In this document: one piece after another, positions 23,468 through 31,434 of the stretch
How positions within the stretch are numbered: the stretch's first letter is position 1
Layout: each line of letters begins with the position of its first letter
NCBI GenBank assembly: GCA_947305255.1
Contig: CAMZDE010000006.1
Coordinates: 1-31,477 of the forward strand
Length of the DNA: 31,477 nt
Direction: 5' to 3'
Source: an uncultured Alphaproteobacteria bacterium
GTDB taxonomy: Bacteria; Pseudomonadota; Alphaproteobacteria; Rs-D84
Notes under the pieces: model-generated
What the model was told of the DNA's origin: nothing
The model's database searches: none
Seen by the model: only the letters and a program-made list of their open reading frames with translations
Position numbers and translations under genes: made by a program

Positions 23468-23899
23468 ATGACATCATTTAGAGCAACAGTTGAAAATATG
23501 TCTAAATTAATGGATGAAATGGGCATAACTGAATTAGATTTAGAACGTCAACTGTTATTGGGTTTGTATCGCAAACATATTCATTTATCGAAACAACAGG
23601 CGGTTGCGGCACCGGTTGGTTTTGTCGCACCACAACAAAAGAAAGATTCTGAATGTGCTATATCGGGACATGCGTTAAAATCGCCAATGGTTGGGGTTGC
23701 ATATTTGGCACCTGAACCGGGGGCAAAACCATTTGTCAATGTTGGCGATAGTGTACATGTCGGTGACACAGTTGCGCTGGTAGAGGCGATGAAGACATTT
23801 AACCCGATTAAATCTGACATTGATGGCGTGGTCAAAGAAATATTGGTCACGGACGGCGCGGCGGTGGAATTTGATACGCCGATTGTTGTAATTGAATAG
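23468..23899 (+). CDS. accB: Biotin carboxyl carrier protein of acetyl-CoA carboxylase
   Basis: AccB carries the biotin that is carboxylated by AccC and used to make malonyl-CoA, the substrate later handled by FabD. The 143-residue product has an N-terminal helical segment, a Pro/Ala/Gln linker (about residues 44-60), and a C-terminal biotinyl domain with the biotin-acceptor site VEAMKTF (Lys109). The usual residue after AMK is Met; here it is Thr. ATG 23468 is preferred over the upstream in-frame ATG because it follows AAAGGATTTATA. accC follows after 10 bp. Confidence 0.95.
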   Translation: MTSFRATVENMSKLMDEMGITELDLERQLLLGLYRKHIHLSKQQAVAAPVGFVAPQQKKDSECAISGHALKSPMVGVAYLAPEPGAKPFVNVGDSVHVGDTVALVEAMKTFNPIKSDIDGVVKEILVTDGAAVEFDTPIVVIE

Positions 23900-23909
23900 G
23901 GATTTTATT

Positions 23910-25280
23910 ATGCCACAAATAAAGAAAGTTTTAATCGCGAACCGCGGCGAAATCGCGCTGCGTGTGATTCGCGCCTGTCGTGATATGGGAATTCGTACTG
24001 TTGCGGTATATTCAACGGCAGATAAAAACGCTTTGCACGTTAAATTGGCCGATGAATCTGTGTGTATCGGGCCGGCCCAGAGCGCGGAATCGTACCTGAA
24101 CGAATCTGCGATTTTGACGGCGGCATTATTGACGAATGCAGATGCGATTCACCCTGGGTACGGATTTTTATCTGAACGCGCTGATTTCGTGGACAAGGTT
24201 GAACAACACGGTCTGATTTGGATTGGGCCAACCGCCGATATGATTCGCAAAATGGGCGACAAAGTGAACGCAAAACAGACCGCAATTAAATGTGGTTTGC
24301 CGGTTGTCCCGGGGTCAGATGGCGCATTAAAAAATATTGATGACGCATTATCTTGGGCGGATAAAATCGGTTATCCTGTGATGATCAAGGCGGCGGCCGG
24401 TGGTGGTGGACGCGGCATGCGCGCGGTTCACAACGCAAACGAATTAAAAGAGGCGTACCCGTTGGTCAAGGCCGAATCAAAAACTGCGTTTGGCGATGAT
24501 ACACTCTATATGGAAAAATTATTATTGCATCCGCGCCATATTGAATTTCAGGTTTTGGGTGACAAACACGGCGGCGTTGTGATTTTTGGCGAACGCGATT
24601 GTTCGCTGCAAAGAAAAAATCAAAAAGTTATGGAAGAATGCCCTGCGGCGGTGTTAACACAAAAACAGCGCGACGATATGATAGAGGTCTGTAAAGCCGC
24701 GGCCAAGAAAATGAAATACACAAACGCTGGCACGTTTGAATTTATGTTCGAAGATGGCAAATTTTATTTCTTAGAAATGAATACGCGCTTACAGGTGGAA
24801 CATCCAGTGACTGAAATGGTGTATGGTATTGATTTAGTGCGCGAACAAATAAGAATCGCAGCAGGTGAAAAGTTAGGCTATACACAATCAAGTTTGGTTC
24901 CGCACGGTCATGCGATTGAATTTCGTATAAATGCCGAAGACCCAGAAACTTTTGTCCCAAATCCAGGAACAATAACGCTTTATGCGCCATCGGGCGGATT
25001 GGGCGTTCGTGTGGATAGCGCGGCATACACAGGATACACGATACCTGCGACATATGATTCAATGATTGCAAAATTGGTCGTGCATGCACAATCGCATCCT
25101 GCATGTATTATGCGTGCGCAACGTGCATTGGACGAATTTGTGATAGAGGGGGTAAAAACCACAATTCCATTGCAAAAAAGATTGCTGGAAAATTCCGATG
25201 TACGCCAGTTGAAAACCGACAACCATTGGCTGGAAAGTTTCTTGGAATCTGAAAAGAAATCCGAAGAAACAAAAGAATAA
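23910..25280 (+). CDS. accC: Acetyl-CoA carboxylase, biotin carboxylase subunit
   Basis: AccC uses ATP and bicarbonate to carboxylate biotin on AccB. The 456-residue product begins KKVLIANRGEIALRVIRACR, has the glycine-rich ATP-grasp loop AAGGGGRGMRAV, FLEMNTRLQVEHPVTE at the catalytic site, and a C-terminal biotin carboxylase domain (YDSMIAKLVVH). ATG 23910 follows AGGGATTTTATT; the in-frame codon at 23892 lies inside accB. It ends at a strong terminator. Confidence 0.97.
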   Translation: MPQIKKVLIANRGEIALRVIRACRDMGIRTVAVYSTADKNALHVKLADESVCIGPAQSAESYLNESAILTAALLTNADAIHPGYGFLSERADFVDKVEQHGLIWIGPTADMIRKMGDKVNAKQTAIKCGLPVVPGSDGALKNIDDALSWADKIGYPVMIKAAAGGGGRGMRAVHNANELKEAYPLVKAESKTAFGDDTLYMEKLLLHPRHIEFQVLGDKHGGVVIFGERDCSLQRKNQKVMEECPAAVLTQKQRDDMIEVCKAAAKKMKYTNAGTFEFMFEDGKFYFLEMNTRLQVEHPVTEMVYGIDLVREQIRIAAGEKLGYTQSSLVPHGHAIEFRINAEDPETFVPNPGTITLYAPSGGLGVRVDSAAYTGYTIPATYDSMIAKLVVHAQSHPACIMRAQRALDEFVIEGVKTTIPLQKRLLENSDVRQLKTDNHWLESFLESEKKSEETKE

Positions 25281-25306
25281 AAAAACCGGCAATTGCCGGT
25301 TTTTTC
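25279..25306 (+). terminator. Bidirectional terminator between accC and rpsO
   Basis: CCGGCA and TGCCGG pair over an AT centre, flanked by AAAAAA and TTTTTT. It serves accC (+) and the xseB-mutS-truB-rpsO operon (-). Confidence 0.88.
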
Positions 25307-25309
25307 GTC

Positions 25310-25582
25310 TTATTTACGCAGACCCAATTTTTTAATCAAATCTTCGTATTCAGAAGCACTATTCTTTTTGATGTATGCCAACAATTTTTTGCGGCGATTC
25401 ACCATCAACAACAAACCACGTTTTGAATGTTCGTCTTTGTGGTTGTTTTTCATGTGTTCTGTTAAATTACGAATGCGTTCTGTTAAAACCGCAACCTGAG
25501 ATGCCGCAGAACCACCGTTATCGTGTTCAGTAGTTTTAAATGCAGCAACCAATTCGCTTTTCTTTTGTTTTGTTATGGACAT
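25310..25582 (-). CDS. rpsO: 30S ribosomal protein S15
   Basis: S15 binds the central domain of 16S rRNA. The 90-residue product shows the family pattern: SITKQKKSELVAAFK at the start, TEHDNGGSAASQVAVLTERI, LTEHMKNNHKDEHSKRGLLLMV, and RRKKLLAYIKK. The frame is open upstream into truB, but ATG 25582 after AAAAGGAAAAAC gives the normal length. It lies 16 bp after truB, a truB-rpsO linkage common in bacteria. Confidence 0.97.
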   Translation of the reverse strand: MSITKQKKSELVAAFKTTEHDNGGSAASQVAVLTERIRNLTEHMKNNHKDEHSKRGLLLMVNRRKKLLAYIKKNSASEYEDLIKKLGLRK

Positions 25583-25598
25583 TATGTTTTTCCTTTTT

Positions 25599-26468
25599 TT
25601 AAATGGTTCTTTGTGGACGGAGTGTGCCGTCGTCAACACGCCCAATACCGATAAAGTTTTTACCAGAATAAACGCGCCGCAAACCGTCATTCCCGTCGGT
25701 TTTTATGAATCCGCCATTTTTATACAATTTGGCGTCTTCATCCCCCAGATTTATTACCGGAATGTCCCCCAGTGCAAAATCGGGTGCCATCAAATATTTT
25801 GTGATAGCCGCACTATTATTAAACAGATTTTCTAAAAAATCAAGTTTTACCGCATTTTTTATTGAAAAGCCGTTTGTCATCGTGCGACGAATATATGTTG
25901 TGGTGCCAATTGTGTCGCATATCGCGGCGATATCGCGAACGATTGCGCGCACATATGTTCCGCGCGAACAAACAACGCGGAAATTAAATTCTTCGTCCGT
26001 TTTACCGGTAAATTCCAGTTTATAAAGCGTTATTGGACGTGGTTTCATATCTATGTCTTGTCCTATGCGCGCCAATTCGTATGCGCGTTTGCCGTCAATA
26101 TGAATTGCAGAAAATGCCGGTGGAATCTGTTCGTTGGTTTTTTCTAGAATTTCACAGGCTTTTTTTACAGCATTTTCATCGGGTATTTTACCGGCCTTTT
26201 TAACGATTTTGCCGGTAATATCTAATGTGTCAGTTTGAAATCCGAATTTTATTCCAAACAAATATTCTTTCCGGTTTTGACAAATATCTTCGATAAAAGG
26301 AATCATTTTTGTCGCGTTGCCAATCGCAATCGGTAAAACACCGGTCGCCATCGGGTCCAAAGTCCCAATATGCCCGAATTTTTTAGTTCTAAACATTTTT
26401 GCAACGCGTCCACCGGCGGTTCTGCTGAATACGCCGCTATCTTTGTCTAAGATTACGATTCCGTCCAT
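25599..26468 (-). CDS. truB: tRNA pseudouridine(55) synthase TruB
   Basis: TruB makes pseudouridine 55 in the T-loop of tRNAs. The 289-residue product has the catalytic motif GHIGTLDPMATGVLPIAIG (Asp38), RKEYLFGIKFGFQTDTLDITG, the QIPPAFSAIHIDGKRAYELAR segment and CSRGTYVRAIVRDI. The catalytic region lies about 10 residues nearer the N-terminus than in E. coli. It begins 3 bp after the mutS stop. Confidence 0.96.
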   Translation of the reverse strand: MDGIVILDKDSGVFSRTAGGRVAKMFRTKKFGHIGTLDPMATGVLPIAIGNATKMIPFIEDICQNRKEYLFGIKFGFQTDTLDITGKIVKKAGKIPDENAVKKACEILEKTNEQIPPAFSAIHIDGKRAYELARIGQDIDMKPRPITLYKLEFTGKTDEEFNFRVVCSRGTYVRAIVRDIAAICDTIGTTTYIRRTMTNGFSIKNAVKLDFLENLFNNSAAITKYLMAPDFALGDIPVINLGDEDAKLYKNGGFIKTDGNDGLRRVYSGKNFIGIGRVDDGTLRPQRTI

Positions 26469-26471
26469 TTT

Positions 26472-28976
26472 TTACCCGAATAAAGATAGTTGTGATTTTG
26501 GCGCATCTTCGGCAACCATCGGCTTTACCGACGGGGTTGATTTTGTCGTTTTTACCGGCATATTCGCATTTTCAAGGTTGTCCAAAACCGTCTCGGCACG
26601 TTTGACAATTTGTTCGGGCATACCGGCCATTTTGGCCACAGCAATACCATAAGAGCGATTTGCCACCCCAGATATAATCTTATGCAAAAATACGATGTCA
26701 TTATTATGTTCGCGAACGTCAATAGTCAAACATGAAACATGTGTTAAATTTTCGCTATTCACCAAACCGGTTAATTCATGATAATGCGTCGCAAACAATG
26801 TTCGTGGTTCCAATTCGTTCAGGTATTCTAAGACAGCCTGAGCAATCGCCATACCATCATATGTTGACGTGCCGCGCCCTATTTCATCAAATATAATGAA
26901 AGATTTTTTTGTTGCGCGATTTAATATATTCGCTGTTTCGACCATTTCAACCATAAATGTCGATTGGCCTGCCGCCAAATTATCAGACGCACCAACACGA
27001 CTGAACAATTGATCGCAAATTCCAATTGTAGCACTTTGTGCCGGCACAAATGACCCCAGGTGCGCCAACACGACCAAAATCGCGTTCTGGCGCAAATATG
27101 TTGATTTGCCGGCCATATTTGGTCCGGTCAATAAAGCAATAGATTTATCGTCTAAATCACAATCGTTTTTAACGAAATTATCACCACGCGCACGCAGTGC
27201 AAATTCTATGACCGGATGACGCCCGCCCACGATATTAAATTCTGTGCCGTCTGTGATATTTGGACGAACCCATGAATATAAATCTGCGCATGTTGCCAAT
27301 GCCAACCAAACATCGATTTCAGCGACCAAATCCGCCGTGTTCATCAAATCGTCAGATATGTTTCTGATTTTTTCAATCAAAGAATCAATGATTTGAGCCT
27401 CTATGGCAGCAGCCTTGTCCGATGCGTTTCGCACATCGTTATCTAAATCAATTAATTGTGGCGTTGTGAAACGCATATTGCCCGCCATTGTCTGACGATG
27501 TATAAATCCAGATTCTGGTGCCATCAATACGTCGGCGCGGGCAGATGGAACTTCTATGAAATAACCCAATATATTATTGAACTTTATTTTCAATGTGTTG
27601 ATATTCGTTTGTGCGATATATTCTGCCTGTAACTTTGCAATTGTTTCAATTGCGCCATTTGATAATTGTCGCATATTATCAAGTGATATATCAAAACCAT
27701 TTTTAATCACATTGCCGTCACGAAAGAAAGTCGGCAATTCATCGTTCAATGCAGATTTTAATTCGACCGAAAAACTCTCGTGTGTGTTTATGCCGCGGAA
27801 TTTGTCGCATAACACAGGATCTAATTTTTCACCGATTGCCTTTATCGCGTCCAATACCGATAAAAATTCAGACACATTTCGCATGTCGCGTGGTGTACCA
27901 CGTCCTGACATCAATCTTGATATGGCGCGATTTACATCGGGAACACGTGATAATGTTGCGTTGATTTGTGACATTAATGGTCGATTTATTAACAAATGTC
28001 CAATGTGCTCTTGGCGGGATAAAATTTCGTCCCGTCCCCCCGGCAAAGTCCGCAAATAAGAACGCAACTTTCGCGCCCCAGATGCAGTAACCGTTCGATC
28101 AATCACGTCCAACAAACATGTTCCACCATCATTTAACGGTGCGTCTATTTCCAGACTTTTCCACGTGGCAGAATCGATTAATAATTGACGTCCTGATTTG
28201 AAATCGTATGGTGTCCGGAATGATATGTTCGCGCCACGCTGAGTATTAAATAAATAGCCTGCCATCAAAGTGGTCGCGCACACATTATCGTGATTTTCAG
28301 ATTTTATATTTCCACCAAACACATGTGTCACAATCAAATTTATATCAGACCGCACATACAATTTTTCATATACCGGCGTTGTTTTATATATTTCGCGCAG
28401 ATTTTTTATAATTGCGTTTTCCGCGGCATTTTCAGGATAAATTATTTCCGCAGGATTTATACGAATCATATCGTCGGCAATGCAATCAGAACACCCAACA
28501 AAAATTTCACCAGTTGAAATATCACATCCTGCAATATCAAATTTTGATTCAGAAATCGGGACAATGGAAACCAAGAAATTAGAATTTTTTGGTGTTAATA
28601 AATTTTCGTCTGTGATTGTTCCGGGGGTTAAAACACGAATAACCCGGCGTTCAATGAATTTGTGGCCGCGTTCTTTGGCCTGTTGCGGCGTTTCCATTTG
28701 TTCAACCAAAGCAACCTTGAACCCCGCGCGCACCAAACGTCCAAAATAATTATCCGCCGCATGCCACGGAATCCCACACATAGGAACGTCCGCGCCAAAA
28801 CCGTCTGTGCCACGATGAGTTAAAACCAAACTAAGTGTTTCGCTGACCGTTTTTGCATCTTCAAAGAAGGCCTCATAAAAATCGCCCAAACGAAACATCA
28901 GCAATGCATCTGGGTTTTCAGATTTCATATCAACATATTGTTGCATTACTGGCGAAAGTTTGTTTTTATCGGCCAT
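26472..28976 (-). CDS. mutS: DNA mismatch repair protein MutS
   Basis: MutS recognises mismatches and starts mismatch repair. The 834-residue product has the N-terminal Phe-X-Glu mismatch-binding motif (GDFYEAFFED, residues 31-40), connector, lever and clamp domains, then the ATPase with Walker A GPNMAGKSTYLRQ and Walker B SFIIFDEIGRGTSTYDG. The final residues SQLSLFG fit a beta-clamp-binding peptide. It starts 1 bp after the xseB stop and continues into truB and rpsO. mutL is not in the window. Confidence 0.98.
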   Translation of the reverse strand: MADKNKLSPVMQQYVDMKSENPDALLMFRLGDFYEAFFEDAKTVSETLSLVLTHRGTDGFGADVPMCGIPWHAADNYFGRLVRAGFKVALVEQMETPQQAKERGHKFIERRVIRVLTPGTITDENLLTPKNSNFLVSIVPISESKFDIAGCDISTGEIFVGCSDCIADDMIRINPAEIIYPENAAENAIIKNLREIYKTTPVYEKLYVRSDINLIVTHVFGGNIKSENHDNVCATTLMAGYLFNTQRGANISFRTPYDFKSGRQLLIDSATWKSLEIDAPLNDGGTCLLDVIDRTVTASGARKLRSYLRTLPGGRDEILSRQEHIGHLLINRPLMSQINATLSRVPDVNRAISRLMSGRGTPRDMRNVSEFLSVLDAIKAIGEKLDPVLCDKFRGINTHESFSVELKSALNDELPTFFRDGNVIKNGFDISLDNMRQLSNGAIETIAKLQAEYIAQTNINTLKIKFNNILGYFIEVPSARADVLMAPESGFIHRQTMAGNMRFTTPQLIDLDNDVRNASDKAAAIEAQIIDSLIEKIRNISDDLMNTADLVAEIDVWLALATCADLYSWVRPNITDGTEFNIVGGRHPVIEFALRARGDNFVKNDCDLDDKSIALLTGPNMAGKSTYLRQNAILVVLAHLGSFVPAQSATIGICDQLFSRVGASDNLAAGQSTFMVEMVETANILNRATKKSFIIFDEIGRGTSTYDGMAIAQAVLEYLNELEPRTLFATHYHELTGLVNSENLTHVSCLTIDVREHNNDIVFLHKIISGVANRSYGIAVAKMAGMPEQIVKRAETVLDNLENANMPVKTTKSTPSVKPMVAEDAPKSQLSLFG

Positions 28977-28977
28977 A

Positions 28978-29181
28978 TTATTCCCCAGTATTTGAAATTT
29001 TCAATGTTTCAATTTTCAATTCTGCTTCTTTCAGCAACTGTTCGCAATACGCCTTTAATTTTACGCCCTGTTCGTATGCCGCCACAGAATCAGCCAACGG
29101 CATTTCGCCGGATTCCATTTTTTTAACCAATTCTGTTAATTGTTTATATGCTTCTTCGAACGATAGTTTGTTTGTTTCCAT
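28978..29181 (-). CDS. xseB: Exodeoxyribonuclease VII small subunit
   Basis: XseB partners XseA in a nuclease that degrades single-stranded DNA. The 67-residue helical product matches the family: SFEEAYKQLTELVKKMESGEMPLADSVAAYEQGVKL followed by a helical tail. The length and two-helix pattern fit well. It is the first gene of the xseB-mutS-truB-rpsO operon, with a AAAGGGAAAC site before the ATG. xseA is not in the window. Confidence 0.93.
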   Translation of the reverse strand: METNKLSFEEAYKQLTELVKKMESGEMPLADSVAAYEQGVKLKAYCEQLLKEAELKIETLKISNTGE

Positions 29182-29212
29182 ATGTTTCCCTTTTTATATA
29201 TTCGCAGAATTT

Positions 29213-29241
29213 ACAATACCCCATAAAAACCATATTTGCAA
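29213..29241 (-). promoter_or_regulatory. Promoter of xseB-mutS-truB-rpsO
   Basis: On the minus strand TTGCAA (29236-29241) and TATTGT (29213-29218) are 17 bp apart, 31 bp before xseB. Confidence 0.55.
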
Positions 29242-29242
29242 T

Positions 29243-29271
29243 TAAAAAACCGTCAATATGACGGTTTTTTT
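29243..29271 (-). terminator. Terminator of infC
   Basis: CCGTCA (29250-29255) and TGACGG (29259-29264) pair over a 3-nt loop, with AAAAAA and TTTTTTT flanks. It lies just past the infC stop and just upstream of the xseB promoter, insulating the two units. Confidence 0.85.
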
Positions 29272-29287
29272 GAAATCAAACACAAAA

Positions 29288-29833
29288 CTATTTTGCCGGA
29301 GCAATTATCATAGATTTTGTTCTTTCTTCGGGTTTAGATTTTGATTCTATCACACCACGTTCGCCAATCAATTCAGTAATGCGTGCGAACAATTGTGGAA
29401 CCGCATCACGACTGCGCGCCAGAACGCGTTTGTCGCCGTGCGTCATAACAGCGATTTTAACCTTGTTCCCTGCATCTAAAAATTCAAAAACCTTTTTCAT
29501 TTTCACATTGAAATCGTTTTCTTCGATAACAGGCGTGACCCAAACTTCGCGTAATTCAATAGTCTTTTGTTTTTTACGTGCCTCATTAGCGCGTTTTTTC
29601 TGTTCGTATTTGTATTTGCCGTAATCCATAATCTTGACCAATACAGGTGTTGATTGGGCGTTTATTTCCACCAAATCCAACCCCATATCATACGCCATGT
29701 TTAACGCGTCATTTGTATCCATAGTGCCAAGATTTTGGCCATCATTGCTGATTACTTGAACCGATTTAGCAAATATTTTTTCATTTATACGCGGCCCCAT
29801 ATCGCGGGCTTTGTTATTATTAGTTGGTCTAAT
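29288..29833 (-). CDS. infC: Translation initiation factor IF-3, ATT start
   Basis: IF-3 binds the 30S subunit, prevents premature 50S joining and checks start codons. From ATT at 29833 the product has 181 residues: a short Arg-Pro-Thr N-terminus, then GPRINEKIFAKSVQVI, DLVEINAQSTPVLVKIMDYGKYKYEQ, and the C-terminal domain TIELREVWVTPVIEENDFNVKMKK. The ATT start is preferred to the ATG at 29800 for three reasons: an AAAGGAG site lies 7 nt upstream of it, none lies near the ATG, and the added residues IRPTNNNKARD look like the usual IF-3 N-terminus. In E. coli infC starts with ATT for autoregulation by IF-3, and the same control is inferred here. rpmI and rplT do not follow. Confidence 0.93.
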   Translation of the reverse strand: MRPTNNNKARDMGPRINEKIFAKSVQVISNDGQNLGTMDTNDALNMAYDMGLDLVEINAQSTPVLVKIMDYGKYKYEQKKRANEARKKQKTIELREVWVTPVIEENDFNVKMKKVFEFLDAGNKVKIAVMTHGDKRVLARSRDAVPQLFARITELIGERGVIESKSKPEERTKSMIIAPAK

Positions 29834-29850
29834 TGTCGTGCTCCTTTGTT

Positions 29851-29867
29851 AATACACATTGTGTATT
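29851..29867 (-). promoter_or_regulatory. Palindrome in the infC 5' region
   Basis: AATACACA (29851-29858) and TGTGTATT (29860-29867) form a near-perfect palindrome centred on one base, between the UDG stop and the infC ribosome binding site. It could be an operator, a weak UDG terminator or a 5' UTR hairpin. Confidence 0.4.
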
Positions 29868-29878
29868 ATTAAATATTA

Positions 29879-30631
29879 TTAAAGGTTTTTCAACATTTTT
29901 TGCACGTTTTGCAGTGCCGTCCAAACATCTTTCTTGGCGCTGGGTTTTAATATCAGGTAATTTGGATGATATATCGGAATGATTTTATATTCAGATTCAC
30001 AATTGATTTCATTACCGTGATTGGCGGATAAATTCGTTTGGCCTATCTCTTCGGCGGCCAATGTACCAAAAGTAATAACTATGTGCGGTTTCAACATTTC
30101 TATCATTTTATCGACGAATGGACGCGCTAAATCTAATTCTTCGCGGTTTGGGGTGCGTCCCCCAGGGGTGCGCCAAAACAAAAGTGGTATAATCGATACG
30201 CTATCGCGTGACATTTCAATCGCGTTCAGCATTTTATCAACTAATTCGCCGGCCGAACCAGACAAAATTTTGCCGGATAAATCATCGTCACCACTCGGCA
30301 TGTCTGTGATTATAACCAACCCGTTTGGATTTTTTGCGATGTTCGGTGTGACTACATTTGTTGCGCCCCCGCGCAGCGGATGATTAAATTCCATCACCAT
30401 ACGAACCAACGAATCGATGTCGCTTGGGCGCGCCACCATAGATTTTACAGTCTCTAAACTAATAGGTGCCGCCGGCGGAATGATAATCGGTTTATTATTG
30501 GTCGCTGCGTTTTTTGTATCCATGAAAGTTTGCTGATACGGTGCTTTCTTGGCTCCCCCTATTTCTGGGGTTTCAGACACTTCCCACATAACGCCGGCCA
30601 TACTTAAATCTTCCAGAGCATAACATCCCAT
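29879..30631 (-). CDS. Family 4-like uracil-DNA glycosylase lacking Fe-S cysteines
   Basis: The C-terminal two thirds (about residues 75-250) fit the family 4 uracil-DNA glycosylase fold. The GEAPG-D-D motif is represented by ITDMPSGDDD. SGSAGELVDKMLNAIEMSRDSV follows, then FWRTPGGRTPNREELDLARPFVDK, PHIVITFGTLAAEEI, and the HP-Y-L motif YHPNYLILKPSAKKDVW. These enzymes excise uracil from DNA. The 4Fe-4S cysteines of family 4 are missing; the only two cysteines lie at residue 3 and in NCES. The first 75 residues are low in complexity (Pro/Ala/Asn) and of unknown role. The ATG follows AAGGACAAATC. The gene is divergent from pal and upstream of infC. Confidence 0.8.
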   Translation of the reverse strand: MGCYALEDLSMAGVMWEVSETPEIGGAKKAPYQQTFMDTKNAATNNKPIIIPPAAPISLETVKSMVARPSDIDSLVRMVMEFNHPLRGGATNVVTPNIAKNPNGLVIITDMPSGDDDLSGKILSGSAGELVDKMLNAIEMSRDSVSIIPLLFWRTPGGRTPNREELDLARPFVDKMIEMLKPHIVITFGTLAAEEIGQTNLSANHGNEINCESEYKIIPIYHPNYLILKPSAKKDVWTALQNVQKMLKNL

Positions 30632-30640
30632 GATTTGTCC

Positions 30641-30669
30641 TTGATTTTGTTTTTATATTGGTATAGAAT
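30641..30669 (+). promoter_or_regulatory. Promoter of pal
   Basis: TTGATT (30641-30646) and TAGAAT (30664-30669) are 17 bp apart, 36 bp before the pal start, in the divergent region with the UDG gene. Confidence 0.65.
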
Positions 30670-30705
30670 ATACGTTGAGCAACAAAAACTCAAGGGAGTA
30701 TTTTC

Positions 30706-31122
30706 ATGAAAATAAAAAATTTTGCTTTGTTGGCTGGTGCTGCTGGACTGTTGGCTGCTTGCTGTGGTTCCAGTATTGTTGAACCTGCGGATTTGAATGA
30801 TCAACGCGTATTTTTCGCATTTAATTCGGCTGAAATTTCAGACGAAGCGCGCGATAACTTACTTGGTCAATCTTTGTATATGAAAAACCACGAAGGAACA
30901 AAAATCCAAATCGCTGGTAATTGCGACGAACGTGGTTCCACAGAATACAACTTGGCCCTTGGTGCACGTCGTGCAAACGCGGCAAAGAAAGTATTGGTCA
31001 ATGACGGAATTGATGGCCGTCGTATTTCCACAATCTCTTATGGCAAAGAACGCCCATTGGTCAAAGGTACCGGTGAAGATGTTTGGAAATATAACCGTAA
31101 CGCAACAACAACAGTTAAATAA
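30706..31122 (+). CDS. pal: Peptidoglycan-associated lipoprotein Pal
   Basis: Pal anchors the outer membrane to peptidoglycan and is part of the Tol-Pal system used in cell division. The 138-residue precursor has a lipoprotein signal with lipobox ending LLAAC (Cys19). An OmpA-like domain follows, with RVFFAFNSAEIS, NCDERGSTEYNLALGARRANA (peptidoglycan-contact Asp/Arg region) and ISYGKERPLV. It is shorter than typical Pal (about 160-175), mostly from a brief linker after the lipid anchor. An AAGGGAG site precedes the ATG. tolB, tolA and ybgF are absent nearby. Confidence 0.93.
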   Translation: MKIKNFALLAGAAGLLAACCGSSIVEPADLNDQRVFFAFNSAEISDEARDNLLGQSLYMKNHEGTKIQIAGNCDERGSTEYNLALGARRANAAKKVLVNDGIDGRRISTISYGKERPLVKGTGEDVWKYNRNATTTVK

Positions 31123-31137
31123 TTGTTGAAAATTGTT

Positions 31138-31168
31138 AAAAACACCGGCATTTTGCCGGTGTTTTTTT
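31138..31168 (+). terminator. Terminator of pal
   Basis: CACCGGCA (31143-31150) pairs with TGCCGGTG (31154-31161) over TTT, extended by an AAAAA/TTTTTTT flank. Confidence 0.92.
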
Positions 31169-31184
31169 GTTGCAAATTATAGCC

Positions 31185-31213
31185 TTGTGTATGTTGAAAA
31201 TTTGTGATAGAAT
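31185..31213 (+). promoter_or_regulatory. Promoter of leader copy 3
   Basis: TTGTGT (31185-31190) and TAGAAT (31208-31213) are 17 bp apart, the same spacing as in copies 1 and 2, with hairpin P0 beginning 7 bp downstream. Confidence 0.65.
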
Positions 31214-31219
31214 GTCTAA

Positions 31220-31434
31220 GAACCTGAGAGATTAGGTTCGGGGCTTTAGTAGGCCTGTAAGTGCGGTGCTTTTTGTTGGCATCGTTAATCCCCGCTTTGT
31301 GTCGGGGTGCCGTTGGTGTATATAATACGGGTAACCGAAAGACCGTCGGAATCATTCACTTACTGATTTACTAACACCCCGACCACCCTATTCTGGTGGT
31401 CGTTTTAATTTATAAAACCTATGGGGGAAAAGAG
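31220..31434 (+). ncRNA. Structured leader RNA, copy 3
   Basis: Primary sequence differs strongly from copies 1 and 2 but every element has a counterpart. P0 31220-31225/31234-31239 (GAACCT/AGGTTC). P1 31257-31263/31357-31363 (GTAAGTG/CACTTAC). P1a 31264-31269/31279-31284 (CGGTGC/GCATCG). P2 31290-31294/31303-31307 (CCCCG/CGGGG). P3 31310-31313/31327-31330 (CCGT/ACGG). P4 31335-31338/31346-31349 (CCGA/TCGG). Terminator P5 31380-31387/31395-31402. The antiterminator pairing is 9 bp: GTCGGGGTG (31301-31309) with CACCCCGAC (31375-31383). The latter overlaps the P5 5' arm by four bases. GGGGCTT after P0 matches copy 2. Confidence 0.75.
31380..31413 (+). terminator. Conditional terminator P5 of leader copy 3
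   Basis: CGACCACC (31380-31387) pairs perfectly with GGTGGTCG (31395-31402) over a 7-nt loop, followed by TTTTAATTTAT. It ends about 20 bp before the next gene's start. Confidence 0.75.
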
